Positions 7,656 to 17,322 are shown, numbered from the stretch's first letter. The stretch is DNA of 64,000 bases from TMED14 sp002378565 (GCA_943846715.1 OX044356.1:868001-932000); one strand, 5' to 3'. Program-made: numbers and translations. Notes: generated by a model not told the origin, from the letters alone.

Positions 7656-10600
7656 TTATTGGGTTTTAACTGCGGTATGGAAGTGATGCAAGGTATCGAG
7701 TTCCTTCAACAACTCCTTGGTTATGTCCACCCGGTACGCCGTGCACCGAAGGTCTGAATGGGTGTGGCTTTGTGGATCAAAGACCACAAAATTGACCAAT
7801 TTCTTACCTTCATGCTGCTGGAATATATTAGCCAATGCGGTCCATGATTCAGGCTGAAGGTCTTGAATTTCAACCATGATGGTTAAGCTTACTGCCCGCT
7901 TACCCATCACCTCAGACAACAGCTCAATGCCATTGACTTCTGAACGCAATCGGGCGTTGTCATCCTTTGCCCATCCAGGTTTCTGTACCCGGCCCCGAAC
8001 CATAACCATCAAATCCTCCATGATGTAAGCTTTGAAGGTGATAAAGTCTTTGCCAAAAAACACGAACTCATGGCTCCCTTCCGCATCTTCCAAGGTGAAA
8101 GAGCCCATTTCCTTGCCGTTTTTGGTCAATCGGATGTTTGGTTTGGTTACGATGCCCGCAACCGTGAAGTCTCGGTGACCCCCTGAACCCACAAATGCCG
8201 TCAAATCTTCTAAATCAGACAAGCGATGCTTGCGGAATGTTTTGATTTCATAGGCGTAATTATCCAAGGGATGCGCACTCAGAAAAATGCCATTGACATT
8301 CTTTTCCCGCTTGAGCATTTCCAACTGATTCCAAGCTTCAACCACTGGCATGGCAGGCTCTGGCATATCTGCACCACCATTCGCATCGCCAAACAAACTG
8401 ACCTGAGCTGAATTCTCAGCCTCTTGGTGAGCCTGACCATAGCGACGGATTTTCTCTATAAAAGGCTTACCCCCAAGCGATGTGTCAAAAAACGCAGCCC
8501 GATTGGCCTGCTCAAAACCATCAAAGGCCCCGCCTAAAGCCAGCGCTTCCCACGTGCCTTTGTTAACCATCCGCATGTCCACACGCCTAGCTAGGTCAAA
8601 GACCGATTTAAAAGGCCCATCCTTGACTCGCTGTTCCACCAAATGGTCGACTGCTCCAGCACCAACACCGCGCATGCCAAGCATGCCAAAACGGATAGCA
8701 CCTTGATCATTGACAGTGAACTCGCCGACGGATTCATTGACATCTGGACCCTTCACGTCCAAGCGCATTCGCTTGCATTCTTCCATGAAAAAAGCCACTT
8801 GTTTGATATCCTTCATATTGTTGGACAATACGGCAGACATGTATTCTGCAGGGAAATTGGCCTTGAGGTAGGCTGTCTGATAGGCAATCCAAGCATAGCA
8901 AGTGGAGTGAGACTTGTTGAAGGCATAGGACGCAAAAGCCTCCCAATCTTTCCATATTTTCTCCAATATCACGACATCATGACCGCGTTCTGTGCCGCCT
9001 TCTATGAACATAGGCTTCATCTCATCCAAGACAGACTTGATCTTCTTGCCCATGGCCTTGCGCAGTTTATCGGCTTGACCCTTAGTGAATCCTGCCAACT
9101 TTTGAGAAAGCAGCATGACCTGCTCTTGGTAAACGGTGATGCCATAAGTCTCCTCCAGGTACTCCTTCATGTCTGCCAGGTCATATTGGATCTCCTCTGT
9201 GCCTAGCTTCCTTCGAATGAAGCTAGGGATGTACTCAATGGGTCCTGGTCGATACAAGGCATTCATGGCAATCAAATCACCAAAGACTGATGGCTTCAAA
9301 TCCTTGAGATGCTTTTGCATGCCCAGTGATTCATACTGAAAAATGCCCACTGTCTCGCCTCGTTGAAATAAGGTATAGGTGGCTTCATCGTCCAATGGCA
9401 CCGTATCCATATCCAAGGTCTTGCCATGGCGTTCTTTCACCAATAACACTGAATCCTTGATGATGGTCAAAGTTTTTAACCCCAAGAAATCCATCTTGAG
9501 CAAGCCAGCATCCTCCACCACTGCATTGTCAAACTGCGTACACCACATGTCTGAATCCTTTGCCCGTGCAACAGGGATCAAGTCCCTGATGTCCGACGGC
9601 GTGATAATGACACCGCAGGCATGGATGCCCGTGTTACGCATCGAACCTTCCAGTTCTTTTGCCAGATTCAATGTCTCTGCAGCCAAATCATTGCCACCGG
9701 CTAGGGTCCGCAAGCCCTTGGCTTTTTCATAATCCTCGCCATGGTAGGTGGATTTGATGAATGCCTCATCCCCAGTGAGCAAGAGCTTCAGGGATTTAGT
9801 GTCTGGCGTTCCCTTGGTCAAACGATCTGCCTCATCAAAGGGCAAGTCCAACGCCCGCGCAGCATCTTTGATGGCAGATTTTGCTGCCATGCTACCATAG
9901 GTAATGATTTGCGCCACCTGGCTTGAGCCATATTTGTCAATCACATACTGAATGACCTTGTCGCGCCCTTTGTCATCAAAATCAATATCGATATCAGGCA
10001 GGCTGATTCGGTCGGGGTTCAAAAACCGCTCAAATAGCAATTGGTAAGCAATGGGATCCACATTGGTGATGCCCGTGCAGTAAGCAACAGCAGAACCCGC
10101 AGCAGATCCACGACCCGGCCCCACACTGACGCCCATGTCTCTGGCAACATTGCAGAAGTCTTGAACGATCAAAAAATACCCTGGATACCCAGTTTTAGCA
10201 ATGGTTTCAAGCTCAAACTCTATTCGCTCCTTGATCTCATCCGTGATGACGCTGTAGCGCTTTTCCGCGCCCAGGTAGGTCAAATGCTTGAGGTAGGCAT
10301 TCTCTCCTCGCTTGCCTGAATCTGCCTTGTCCTCTGCCACCAAGAAATCCTCAGGAATATCAAAAGCTGGCAACAACACCTCCCTTGCAAGGGTGAATGG
10401 CTCAACCTTAGCCAATACATAAGACAGGTTATTCAGGGCTTCTGGTAGGTCAGCAAATGCTTGATGCATTTCAGCTTGTGACTTGAGGTAAAACTGATCA
10501 TTGGCAAAGCCATAACGGAACCCTCGACCCTTTCCAATGGGTGTTGAACGCTTTACATTGTCTTTCACACATAGCAAAATGTCATGCGCTTCTGACTGTG

Positions 10601-12008
10601 ACTGATTCACATAAAATGCATTATTTGCAGCAACCATTTTGACTTGGTGCTTGGCACAGAACCTCAACAGAACCTCATTGACCACATCTTCATCAGGCAG
10701 GCCATGGCGATTGATTTCTGCATAAAAGTCCTCCCCAAATTGCTCCTTCCACCAAATGAAAGCCTCTTCAGCCTGGGACTCACCAACCTCCAATATCAAC
10801 TTAGGCACCTCACCATGCAAACCACCCGTTGTTACCATGACATGTTCCTTGTGTTCCAGCAAGGCTTCACGATCGATGCGAGGCAGGTAATAAAACCCCT
10901 CTACGTAGGCCAACGAACTGAGCTTGGCTAAATGATGAAATCCTGCCTTGTTCTTTGCCAACAGAGGGATTTGGAAACCATCATCTTTGGTGCTTTTGTC
11001 CCGCAAATCCCTGCACAGAAAAGCTTCCATGCCAACAATGCCAACCATGGGCCTCTGCCCATCTGGCAATTGCTTGTTGTGCTTTGCAATAGCCTCTACA
11101 AACTGAAATGCACCCATCATGTTGCCAAGGTCTGTGATGGCAAGGGCTGGCTGCCCATCAGAAGCAGCCTGAGCAATCATTTCAGGTATTTTTGATGTGG
11201 CTTGCAGCACAGAAAACTGGCTGTGTGTATGAACGTGGAAAAAGGGGCTGTTCTCTACATGCGATAATTTCTCATCGGTTTTGCTGGTTGCTGGCTGCTC
11301 AACTTGCTCAACCAAGTCTGCACTGGCTGCTTTGAGGTTGATGTGCCTTAATCCCACTTTTTCAATGGGGTCAGGATGCGCTAACACGTAAGCATTGAGT
11401 TGATCAATGGCTAGACCCAGATCTGCTGCTGTCCACAATCGACGGCGAACCAATTCAAAAAAGGACCTTGCCGTGGCCTCTACATCTGCCGTTGCATTGT
11501 GTGCATCCGCAAAGTCCTCCCCAAAGAGGTGGTGGTGGAGTTCACCCAATTTGGGGGTTTTGAAACGCCCACCACGACCTCCGGGTAGCTGGGTGACATC
11601 GGCAGTCACCTGGGTGCAGGTGTCCATGACCTTCATCGACAGCATCGGGGAATTGACCTTTGCTCTGTGGTACTCAGCCCCCATCACATTGAGGTCAAAT
11701 CTCAGGTTATGACCCACCAGCACCTTGCACTGTGCCATTGCCTTTTCAAATGCAGACCAAACTTGAGCAGCTGGCAGTCCGTCTTTTGCTGCCAAGGCTG
11801 TAGAAATACCATGAATTTTTTCTGAATTGAAAGGGATATTGTACCCCTCTGGCTTGATCAGAAAAGCCTCTGAATCAAGCAATTCACCATCTGGCCCATG
11901 CAGCTGCCAAGCCAATTGAACCACCCGGGGCCAATTGTCTACATCCTCAATCGGAGCCTTCCAATTGCGAGGAAGTCCAGTGGTTTCAGTGTCAAATATC
12001 AGATACAT
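7656..12008 (-). CDS. dnaE: DNA polymerase III subunit alpha with N-terminal 3'-5' exonuclease domain
   Basis: The 1450-residue product begins with a DnaQ/ExoI-type exonuclease (FDTETTG at 5-11, HNLRFD near 98, DAHNATADVEAT near 168). The PHP domain follows from about residue 255 (HVHTHSQFS), then the polymerase core with the catalytic aspartates in PDIDIDFDDKGR, a helix-hairpin-helix region, and an OB fold near the C-terminus. It is the main replicative polymerase, with proofreading fused in cis. This domain order matches DnaE as I know it from Bacteroidota, whereas in E. coli the proofreader is the separate subunit epsilon. The start ATG gives the expected MYLIFDTETTG opening. Confidence 0.95.
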   Translation of the reverse strand: MYLIFDTETTGLPRNWKAPIEDVDNWPRVVQLAWQLHGPDGELLDSEAFLIKPEGYNIPFNSEKIHGISTALAAKDGLPAAQVWSAFEKAMAQCKVLVGHNLRFDLNVMGAEYHRAKVNSPMLSMKVMDTCTQVTADVTQLPGGRGGRFKTPKLGELHHHLFGEDFADAHNATADVEATARSFFELVRRRLWTAADLGLAIDQLNAYVLAHPDPIEKVGLRHINLKAASADLVEQVEQPATSKTDEKLSHVENSPFFHVHTHSQFSVLQATSKIPEMIAQAASDGQPALAITDLGNMMGAFQFVEAIAKHNKQLPDGQRPMVGIVGMEAFLCRDLRDKSTKDDGFQIPLLAKNKAGFHHLAKLSSLAYVEGFYYLPRIDREALLEHKEHVMVTTGGLHGEVPKLILEVGESQAEEAFIWWKEQFGEDFYAEINRHGLPDEDVVNEVLLRFCAKHQVKMVAANNAFYVNQSQSEAHDILLCVKDNVKRSTPIGKGRGFRYGFANDQFYLKSQAEMHQAFADLPEALNNLSYVLAKVEPFTLAREVLLPAFDIPEDFLVAEDKADSGKRGENAYLKHLTYLGAEKRYSVITDEIKERIEFELETIAKTGYPGYFLIVQDFCNVARDMGVSVGPGRGSAAGSAVAYCTGITNVDPIAYQLLFERFLNPDRISLPDIDIDFDDKGRDKVIQYVIDKYGSSQVAQIITYGSMAAKSAIKDAARALDLPFDEADRLTKGTPDTKSLKLLLTGDEAFIKSTYHGEDYEKAKGLRTLAGGNDLAAETLNLAKELEGSMRNTGIHACGVIITPSDIRDLIPVARAKDSDMWCTQFDNAVVEDAGLLKMDFLGLKTLTIIKDSVLLVKERHGKTLDMDTVPLDDEATYTLFQRGETVGIFQYESLGMQKHLKDLKPSVFGDLIAMNALYRPGPIEYIPSFIRRKLGTEEIQYDLADMKEYLEETYGITVYQEQVMLLSQKLAGFTKGQADKLRKAMGKKIKSVLDEMKPMFIEGGTERGHDVVILEKIWKDWEAFASYAFNKSHSTCYAWIAYQTAYLKANFPAEYMSAVLSNNMKDIKQVAFFMEECKRMRLDVKGPDVNESVGEFTVNDQGAIRFGMLGMRGVGAGAVDHLVEQRVKDGPFKSVFDLARRVDMRMVNKGTWEALALGGAFDGFEQANRAAFFDTSLGGKPFIEKIRRYGQAHQEAENSAQVSLFGDANGGADMPEPAMPVVEAWNQLEMLKREKNVNGIFLSAHPLDNYAYEIKTFRKHRLSDLEDLTAFVGSGGHRDFTVAGIVTKPNIRLTKNGKEMGSFTLEDAEGSHEFVFFGKDFITFKAYIMEDLMVMVRGRVQKPGWAKDDNARLRSEVNGIELLSEVMGKRAVSLTIMVEIQDLQPESWTALANIFQQHEGKKLVNFVVFDPQSHTHSDLRCTAYRVDITKELLKELDTLHHFHTAVKTQ

Positions 12009-12083
12009 TGCGAGCGTTTAAGGTACAATGACCCATGACCTCGTCAATGGATTGTGCATAACCTAAAAATAATTCAGAAAAGG

Positions 12084-12299
12084 CTACTTAGACGCCTCTA
12101 TATCAGGGTTCTTGCACTTGTCATCAGCTGATGCGCCGCAGTACGAACACGCTTCACCTTCGGTGCTTAAAAAGGGGGAATTGCTGGCGCATGTGCCATT
12201 GAAGGTTCCGTCTTTCTTGGCCCAAATCTTCACTGCCATACCCAGCACTCCTAGGCCTAATAAACAGACAGCAAGAAGGATAACTTTCAGCATCAACAT
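12084..12299 (-). CDS. Small single-pass membrane protein with Cys-rich C-terminus
   Basis: The 71-residue protein has one N-terminal transmembrane helix (residues 3-24) followed by IWAKKDGTFNGTCAS and a short tail with four cysteines, two of them in CSYCG. It resembles a family of short Bacteroidota membrane or secreted proteins with the core IWAKKDGxFxGTCAS and a CxxC pair; the function is unknown. It begins 9 bases after the end of rimO and probably belongs to the ftsY-amn-rimO operon. The cysteines suggest metal binding or redox activity, but nothing here tests that. Confidence 0.7.
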   Translation of the reverse strand: MLMLKVILLAVCLLGLGVLGMAVKIWAKKDGTFNGTCASNSPFLSTEGEACSYCGASADDKCKNPDIEASK

Positions 12300-12308
12300 G
12301 GTGCAAAT

Positions 12309-13610
12309 TTACCTCAGAACGGCTGACAAATCATAGTCAGATGCCCCAACAATTTCAACCTCCACAAAGCTGCCTGACTTCAGGTGTATATCCCCTGACT
12401 GCAGATGAATCTCATTGTCCACATCCGGGCTGTCATGTTGACTTCTGCAAATGGTCAGCTCGCCCTCTTGTCGATCAACCAGGCAGATCATGCGCTGGCC
12501 AACCAAGGATTGATTGCGCTCCAATGAAATATCCCTTTGTGCATTCATGATGGCTTCCTGCCGGGTCAATTTAACCTCATGATCCACATCATCCTCCAAA
12601 GCAAAGGCATGGGTGTTCTCTTCATGGCTGTAGGTGAACACACCCAACCGCTCAAAACGCTGGGATTTCACCCAAGCTAAAAGGGTGGCAAAATCTTCCT
12701 CCGTCTCCCCTGGGTAGCCAACAATCAGCGTGCTGCGTATGGCCATGTCTGGAACCGTGGCACGCATGTTTGCCAGCAATGCATTGGTTTTCTTCATGGT
12801 CGTTCCTCGACGCATACTCTTCAGAACAGCATCAGAAATGTGCTGCAACGGAATATCAATGTAATTGCAAACCTTGTCATTGTCGGCAATCACTGACAAG
12901 ACATCCTCAGGGAACCCCGATGGGTACAGGTAGTGCAATCGGATCCAGGCGATGCCCTCAACCTCTGAAAGTCTTGTGATCAATTCAGCAAGGTTTCGCT
13001 TCTTGTAGATATCCAGTCCGTAATACGTAAGATCCTGAGCAATAAGGATCAACTCAACCACCCCCTTGGCAGCCAATTTCTCTGTTTCAATAACCAAGTC
13101 CTCGATAGGCTTAGATATGTGTTTGCCGCGCATCAAGGGAATGGCACAAAAAGAACAGGGGCGATCACAGCCCTCAGCAATCTTCAAATAGGCGTAATGC
13201 TGTGGCGTGGTCACCAAGCGCTCACCCACCAATTCTTTTTTGTAATCTGCTCCCAAAGCCTTGAGCAATAGCGGCAAATCCCTGGTGCCAAAGTAGCGAT
13301 CGACATCAGGGATTTCAACTTCAAGGTCAGACATATATCTTTCTGAAAGACAGCCAGTTACAAATACTTTTTCAATGTCTCCACGCTCCTTTGCCCTGAC
13401 GGAATCAAGGATGGTGTCAATGCTTTCTTGTTTGGCATTATCAATGAAACCGCAGGTGTTCACCACCACAATTTCACCTTCCTTTTCATGAACAACCTCT
13501 TTGCCATTGGCTTGAAGTTGCCCCATCAAAACTTCCGAATCGTGCAGGTTTTTTGAACAGCCCAATGTGATCACATTGATGACTTGCTTCTTTGTTGTTC
13601 GTGCGCGCAT
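12309..13610 (-). CDS. rimO: Ribosomal protein S12 methylthiotransferase
   Basis: This 433-residue radical-SAM protein has the UPF0004 iron-sulfur cysteines C18, C53 and C87 and the radical SAM triad C148xxxC152xxC155 (EGCDRPCSFCAIP), followed by a C-terminal TRAM domain. It adds a methylthio group to an aspartate of ribosomal protein S12 using two [4Fe-4S] clusters. The opening VITLGCSKNLHDSE distinguishes RimO from the tRNA enzyme MiaB. It starts 3 bases after the AMP nucleosidase stop, as part of the ftsY operon. Confidence 0.93.
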   Translation of the reverse strand: MRARTTKKQVINVITLGCSKNLHDSEVLMGQLQANGKEVVHEKEGEIVVVNTCGFIDNAKQESIDTILDSVRAKERGDIEKVFVTGCLSERYMSDLEVEIPDVDRYFGTRDLPLLLKALGADYKKELVGERLVTTPQHYAYLKIAEGCDRPCSFCAIPLMRGKHISKPIEDLVIETEKLAAKGVVELILIAQDLTYYGLDIYKKRNLAELITRLSEVEGIAWIRLHYLYPSGFPEDVLSVIADNDKVCNYIDIPLQHISDAVLKSMRRGTTMKKTNALLANMRATVPDMAIRSTLIVGYPGETEEDFATLLAWVKSQRFERLGVFTYSHEENTHAFALEDDVDHEVKLTRQEAIMNAQRDISLERNQSLVGQRMICLVDRQEGELTICRSQHDSPDVDNEIHLQSGDIHLKSGSFVEVEIVGASDYDLSAVLR

Positions 13611-13613
13611 GCC

Positions 13614-14384
13614 TTAAAATTTCAAATGCCTCACGGATTGCCCCTGATTAGCTACCTCATGCAAGGCCTCAACCCCTAAGGAGATGTGGTCATTCACAAA
13701 GTGTGCAGAGACTTTTTTGTCGCTTTCATTGGTTTTGACACCTTCAGGTACCATGGGTTGATCTGAAACCAAGAGCAATGCTCCCAAAGGAATTTGATTG
13801 GCAAATCCAGCGGTGAACAGGGTGGCAGTTTCCATATCAATAGCCATCGCGCGGACATCCGTTAAATAGCTTTTGAATACCTCATCATGCTCCCACACCC
13901 TTCGGTTGGTTGTATACACTGTGCCTGTCCAGTAATCCATCGCTCGGTTCCGAATGATGTGCGATACTGCACGTTGAATCATGAAGGCTGGCAAGGCTGG
14001 CACTTCTGGGGGAAAATAGGCATTGGACGTCCCTTCACCTCTGATGGCTCCAATGGGTAGAATGAAGTCACCAACGACTGTTCGCTTTTTTAAACCGCCA
14101 CATTTGCCCAGGAAAAGCACAGCTTTTGGCGCAATGGCTGAAAGCAAATCTGAAATTGTCGCTGCGTTAGGGCTACCCATCCCAAAATTGATGATGGTGA
14201 TGCCCTCTGCTGTAGCGCAGGACATGGGATGATCCTCGCCAATGATGGGGACACCGTAAGTCTCAGCAAATCGGTTGACATAATCGCTGAAATTGGTCAA
14301 CAGAATGTAGCTTTCAAAATCCTCCAAGGCCATGCCTGTGTAGCGGGGAAGCCAGTTTTTAGTGATATCTTCTTTGTTGTTCAT
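13614..14384 (-). CDS. amn: AMP nucleosidase (short, nucleoside-phosphorylase fold)
   Basis: The 256-residue protein has the nucleoside phosphorylase/nucleosidase fold: NFGMGSPNAA near residue 70, VLFLGKCGGL near 91, and MAIDMETATLF near 182, whose Met-Glu pair binds the ribose. It is about half the length of E. coli AMP nucleosidase because the N-terminal regulatory domain is absent; short forms of this kind occur in Bacteroidota. The expected reaction is hydrolysis of AMP to adenine and ribose 5-phosphate. Substrate assignment comes from family resemblance, and a related purine nucleosidase function cannot be excluded. It lies 4 bases downstream of ftsY. Confidence 0.78.
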   Translation of the reverse strand: MNNKEDITKNWLPRYTGMALEDFESYILLTNFSDYVNRFAETYGVPIIGEDHPMSCATAEGITIINFGMGSPNAATISDLLSAIAPKAVLFLGKCGGLKKRTVVGDFILPIGAIRGEGTSNAYFPPEVPALPAFMIQRAVSHIIRNRAMDYWTGTVYTTNRRVWEHDEVFKSYLTDVRAMAIDMETATLFTAGFANQIPLGALLLVSDQPMVPEGVKTNESDKKVSAHFVNDHISLGVEALHEVANQGQSVRHLKF

Positions 14385-14388
14385 CTTT

Positions 14389-15306
14389 TCAATCGTTTGC
14401 GTTCAATAATTCTTCAATGTAAGCCTTTGCGTCAAAAGCTTGTAAATCATCTGCTGCCTCACCCACACCAATGAAACGCACAGGTATATGGAGCTTGCTT
14501 GCAATGGCTAGTGCGACACCGCCTCGCGCTGTTCCGTCCATTTTTGTAAGTATCAAGCCATCCACACTTGTCACCTTCGAAAATTCCACGGCCTGGTTCA
14601 CGGCATTCTGTCCTGTGGATGCATCAAGAACCAACAGCACCTCATGGGGTGCATCTGGTAGCACTTTTGCCATGACGCGTTTGATTTTGGCTAACTCATT
14701 CATCAGGTTGACCTTGTTGTGTAGCCTGCCTGCTGTGTCAACAAACACACGATCAATGCCTTCATTAACAGCTGATTCAACAGCAGCAAATGCTACTGCA
14801 GCTGGGTCAGTGTGCATGCCTTTTTCAACAAAGCTCGCTCCGCTTCTTTCAGCCCAGATTCTTAGCTGATCAACTGCAGCTGCGCGAAAGGTGTCTGCAG
14901 CGCCCAGCAGGACTGATTGCCCTTGTTGCTTGTAAAAGGTTGCCAATTTGCCAATTGTGGTGGTTTTCCCAACCCCATTGACGCCAACAAGTAAGGTTAC
15001 GTGCGGCCTAACGCCCTTGACTGCCTCAACAGGTGCTTTCACACTGCCCCAAGCTTCTAGCTGGATGAGCAATGCCTCGCGTATCAAGGTTTGCAATTCT
15101 TTCGCGCCGAGGTATTGTTTCTCAGCAACCCGTGCTTCAATAGCTTCAATCAGCTCAATGGCCGTGTCAACACCCACATCCGAAGCGATCAATGCTTCCT
15201 CAATGCTATCAAGGACATCGTCGTCGATGCGGCTGCGTCCAGCCACAGCACGTGACAATTTCCCAAACAGGGAATCTCTCGTTTTTGCTAATCCAAACAA
15301 AGCCAT
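14389..15306 (-). CDS. ftsY: Signal recognition particle receptor FtsY
   Basis: The 305-residue GTPase contains an N domain (residues 1-90) and a G domain with the P-loop GVNGVGKTTTIGKL near 107, the DTAGRLHNK motif and LTKMDGTARGG. It lacks the long acidic A domain of E. coli FtsY, as is usual outside the enterobacteria. FtsY docks the SRP-ribosome complex at the membrane for co-translational insertion. It is the first gene of the operon that continues with amn and rimO. Upstream lies the terminator of the DUF4295/rpmG/rpmB unit, so ftsY needs its own promoter. Confidence 0.94.
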   Translation of the reverse strand: MALFGLAKTRDSLFGKLSRAVAGRSRIDDDVLDSIEEALIASDVGVDTAIELIEAIEARVAEKQYLGAKELQTLIREALLIQLEAWGSVKAPVEAVKGVRPHVTLLVGVNGVGKTTTIGKLATFYKQQGQSVLLGAADTFRAAAVDQLRIWAERSGASFVEKGMHTDPAAVAFAAVESAVNEGIDRVFVDTAGRLHNKVNLMNELAKIKRVMAKVLPDAPHEVLLVLDASTGQNAVNQAVEFSKVTSVDGLILTKMDGTARGGVALAIASKLHIPVRFIGVGEAADDLQAFDAKAYIEELLNAND

Positions 15307-15317
15307 TGTCTCAAGTT

Positions 15318-15343
15318 AAAAAAAAGCCGCTCATTTGAGCAGC
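15318..15343 (-). terminator. Rho-independent terminator after the rpmB-rpmG-DUF4295 operon
   Basis: On the minus strand the stem GCTGCTC ... GAGCGGC is followed by eight T residues. It lies between the DUF4295 stop and ftsY, so it separates the ribosomal-protein unit from the ftsY operon. Confidence 0.8.
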
Positions 15344-15369
15344 TTTCCACAGGTTTATTCAATTTCAAC

Positions 15370-15519
15370 TCAGGAATTGAAGAATTCTTTCACGTTGTCC
15401 TTAGGCATGATGCGTTGCTCATAGCCATAACCACCTTTGGCGGTTTTAACAATCTTTACAGCTTTGGTGTAAAGCGTGGCGCCCTCTTTCTTTAATGTTG
15501 CTACTACTTTCTTAGCCAT
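15370..15519 (-). CDS. DUF4295 small basic protein
   Basis: This 49-residue basic protein (start MAKKVVATLKKEGATLYTKA, end KEFFNS) is encoded just after rpmG. DUF4295 proteins are typical of Bacteroidota and are nearly always next to rpmG/rpmB and ftsY, so a ribosome-associated role is often suspected but not demonstrated as far as I know. The start codon lies 3 bases beyond the rpmG stop, and a strong terminator follows. It was found from the conserved neighbourhood and the length-matched reading frame. Confidence 0.88.
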   Translation of the reverse strand: MAKKVVATLKKEGATLYTKAVKIVKTAKGGYGYEQRIMPKDNVKEFFNS

Positions 15520-15522
15520 GGC

Positions 15523-15705
15523 TTATTTAATTTCTTTGTGAATCGTCATCTTCTTCAAGATGGGGTTGTACTTTTTAATTTCCATACGATCAGGCGTATT
15601 CTTTTTGTTCTTCGTTGTGATGTAACGTGACGTGCCTGGCTTGCCACTATCCTTGTGCTCTGTGCACTCAAGGATTACTTGAACTCGGTTTCCTTTCTTA
15701 GCCAT
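15523..15705 (-). CDS. rpmG: 50S ribosomal protein L33
   Basis: The 60-residue protein has the L33 pattern MAKKGNRVQVILECTEHK, then SRYITTKNKKNTPDRMEIKKYNP. The tetra-cysteine zinc ribbon of C+ type L33 is absent apart from one Cys, so this is the zinc-independent form. It is sandwiched between rpmB and DUF4295 and is translated in the same minus-strand unit. Confidence 0.94.
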   Translation of the reverse strand: MAKKGNRVQVILECTEHKDSGKPGTSRYITTKNKKNTPDRMEIKKYNPILKKMTIHKEIK

Positions 15706-15712
15706 AATTCAA

Positions 15713-15955
15713 TTATTGAGCGATTTTGATGCCGTTTGCGCGGGCCTCAGCCAACACAACCTCGATGCCTTTTTTGTCAATGGTCTTAAGGGTTGAAGCA
15801 GAAACACGCAAGGTGATCCACTTCTCTTCTGAAGGCACATAAAAGCGCTTTCGCATCAAGTTCACATTGAACTTTCGCTTATTTTTCTTGTTTGAAAAGG
15901 AGACGTTGTTTCCAACCATGGCCTTCTTTCCACTGATTTCACATACTCGCGACAT
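15713..15955 (-). CDS. rpmB: 50S ribosomal protein L28
   Basis: The 80-residue protein opens MSRVCEISGKKAMVGNNVSF and continues with the L28 core NKRKFNVNLMRKRFYVPSE. It is the first gene of the ribosomal-protein unit. A Bacteroidota-type promoter lies 39 bases upstream of the ATG, and the leader contains a small hairpin (CCTCTAAAAGAGG) that could be involved in autoregulation; that last point is speculation. Confidence 0.95.
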   Translation of the reverse strand: MSRVCEISGKKAMVGNNVSFSNKKNKRKFNVNLMRKRFYVPSEEKWITLRVSASTLKTIDKKGIEVVLAEARANGIKIAQ

Positions 15956-15993
15956 GCTGCGGGGGTTTTTGTTTGTCCTCTTTTAGAGGTGTG

Positions 15994-16024
15994 CAAAGAT
16001 AGAACAAAGTGCACATGCTGCAAA
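15994..16024 (-). promoter_or_regulatory. Bacteroidota-type promoter for rpmB operon
   Basis: On the minus strand TTTG, 19 bases, then TATCTTTG match the Bacteroidota consensus (TTTG at -33, TAnnTTTG at -7). It sits just upstream of rpmB and downstream of the cinA stop region. Confidence 0.7.
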
Positions 16025-16038
16025 AGGTCTGGCTGAGT

Positions 16039-17286
16039 TTATTTCTCTTCCATTAAAGCCCAACGCAACTCATGAAGCAATGCATTGACTGAACGCTCAA
16101 CAATTACCTGACGATGGGAGCCAAATGCCATTTGCTTTGACCAACGAAATCCGGGGCCTTCGATGGCTAACCACACTGTTCCAACAGGCTTATTATCAGT
16201 GCCTCCACCAGGACCAGCTATGCCGCTGCTGGCAAGCCCCCAGTCAGTACCTAGGCGTTTACGAACGCCCTTTGCCATCTGAACAACCACTTGGCGACTC
16301 ACCGCGCCATGCATCATGATATCCGCTTGATTCACACCCAAAGTTTTTACCTTGACAGCGTTAGCGTAAGAGACAATGGCGCCATGAAAGTAGGTGGATG
16401 AGCCTGGTATGGCGGTGATAGCCGACGACACAGCACCTCCTGTGCAACTCTCTGCCGCAGAAAGGGTCTGGCCCTTAGCTTGCAGCAATTTGCCAACCAC
16501 AGCAGCCAGTGGGCTTTCGTCTTCAGAAAACAACCAATGGCCCAATGCCGCACGAATAACTGCTGCATACTGATCCATTTCCACAAGACAAGTCGCCTTG
16601 TCATTGAGGTCTGACTGACACCTCAACTGCAACCTAACCATTCCCTTAGATGGCAAATAGGCCAAGCTGAATGACTTTGATAAGGAAGACTCAAGGTCTT
16701 TAAGGCGCATTGCAAGGTCAGATTCTGGCAATCCCTGAACCCAGAAATGCCGCCGATCAAGCCATTGATTCACTGATTGTGCGATGCGGGGCAAAACATG
16801 GTCTTGCATCAAACGCTTCATCTCAAATGGCACACCTGGTAAATTCACCATGAACTTGCCTTGATGCTGCCATAGCATGCCTGGTGCTGTGCCTACAGGG
16901 TTGTGAAGCATCGTGGCCTTGCTTGGGAAGTTGGCTTGCTCCAAATGCATGTCATTGGCCTTGCGACCTAAGCTTGCAAACAAGGCCTGTATGTGCTCCA
17001 TGATGGCTTGTTGATGCACAAGGACGTCTTTCATGTAGTCCACCATCACACTTTTGGTGATGTCATCATTGGTTGGCCCTAAGCCACCAGTGATGATGAC
17101 CCAATCAGCATCCATTTGAACCTGATCCAAGGCAGTGATCAAAGCATCGCTTCGATCTGCAATAGCTGTGGCGCGAACCACAGAGGCACCAATGGCCCCC
17201 AAAGACTCCCCCAACCAAGCCGTGTGTGTGTTCACCGTTTGTCCAGATAAGAGCTCATCGCCGACATGAATCAATTCAACCTTCAT
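16039..17286 (-). CDS. cinA: CinA family nicotinamide-nucleotide amidase / competence-damage protein
   Basis: The 415-residue protein has the N-terminal MoaB/Mog-like domain (VELIHVGDELLSGQTVNTH, ITGGLGPTNDDITK near 85) and the C-terminal amidase domain with AAESCTGGAVSSAITAIPGSS near 275. The C-terminal domain deamidates nicotinamide mononucleotide, recycling pyridine nucleotides after DNA-ligase activity; the N-terminal domain acts on ADP-ribose in characterised relatives. It is divergent from cdd with only about 30 bases between the starts, and a TAnnTTTG box lies so close to its ATG that the transcript may be nearly leaderless. Confidence 0.92.
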   Translation of the reverse strand: MKVELIHVGDELLSGQTVNTHTAWLGESLGAIGASVVRATAIADRSDALITALDQVQMDADWVIITGGLGPTNDDITKSVMVDYMKDVLVHQQAIMEHIQALFASLGRKANDMHLEQANFPSKATMLHNPVGTAPGMLWQHQGKFMVNLPGVPFEMKRLMQDHVLPRIAQSVNQWLDRRHFWVQGLPESDLAMRLKDLESSLSKSFSLAYLPSKGMVRLQLRCQSDLNDKATCLVEMDQYAAVIRAALGHWLFSEDESPLAAVVGKLLQAKGQTLSAAESCTGGAVSSAITAIPGSSTYFHGAIVSYANAVKVKTLGVNQADIMMHGAVSRQVVVQMAKGVRKRLGTDWGLASSGIAGPGGGTDNKPVGTVWLAIEGPGFRWSKQMAFGSHRQVIVERSVNALLHELRWALMEEK

Positions 17287-17290
17287 GGTG

Positions 17291-17322
17291 CAAAGTTATT
17301 ATTATACCTTCCCCTTATGCAA
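17291..17322 (-). promoter_or_regulatory. Probable cinA promoter, close to the start codon
   Basis: On the minus strand TTG, 21 bases, then TAACTTTG end only about 5 bases before the cinA ATG. If used, the mRNA would have almost no 5' leader. The site overlaps the start of cdd on the other strand. Confidence 0.45.

Noticed and set aside
8643..9206. Plus-strand open frame of 187 codons
   Set aside because: Antisense to the conserved polymerase core of dnaE; no family features.
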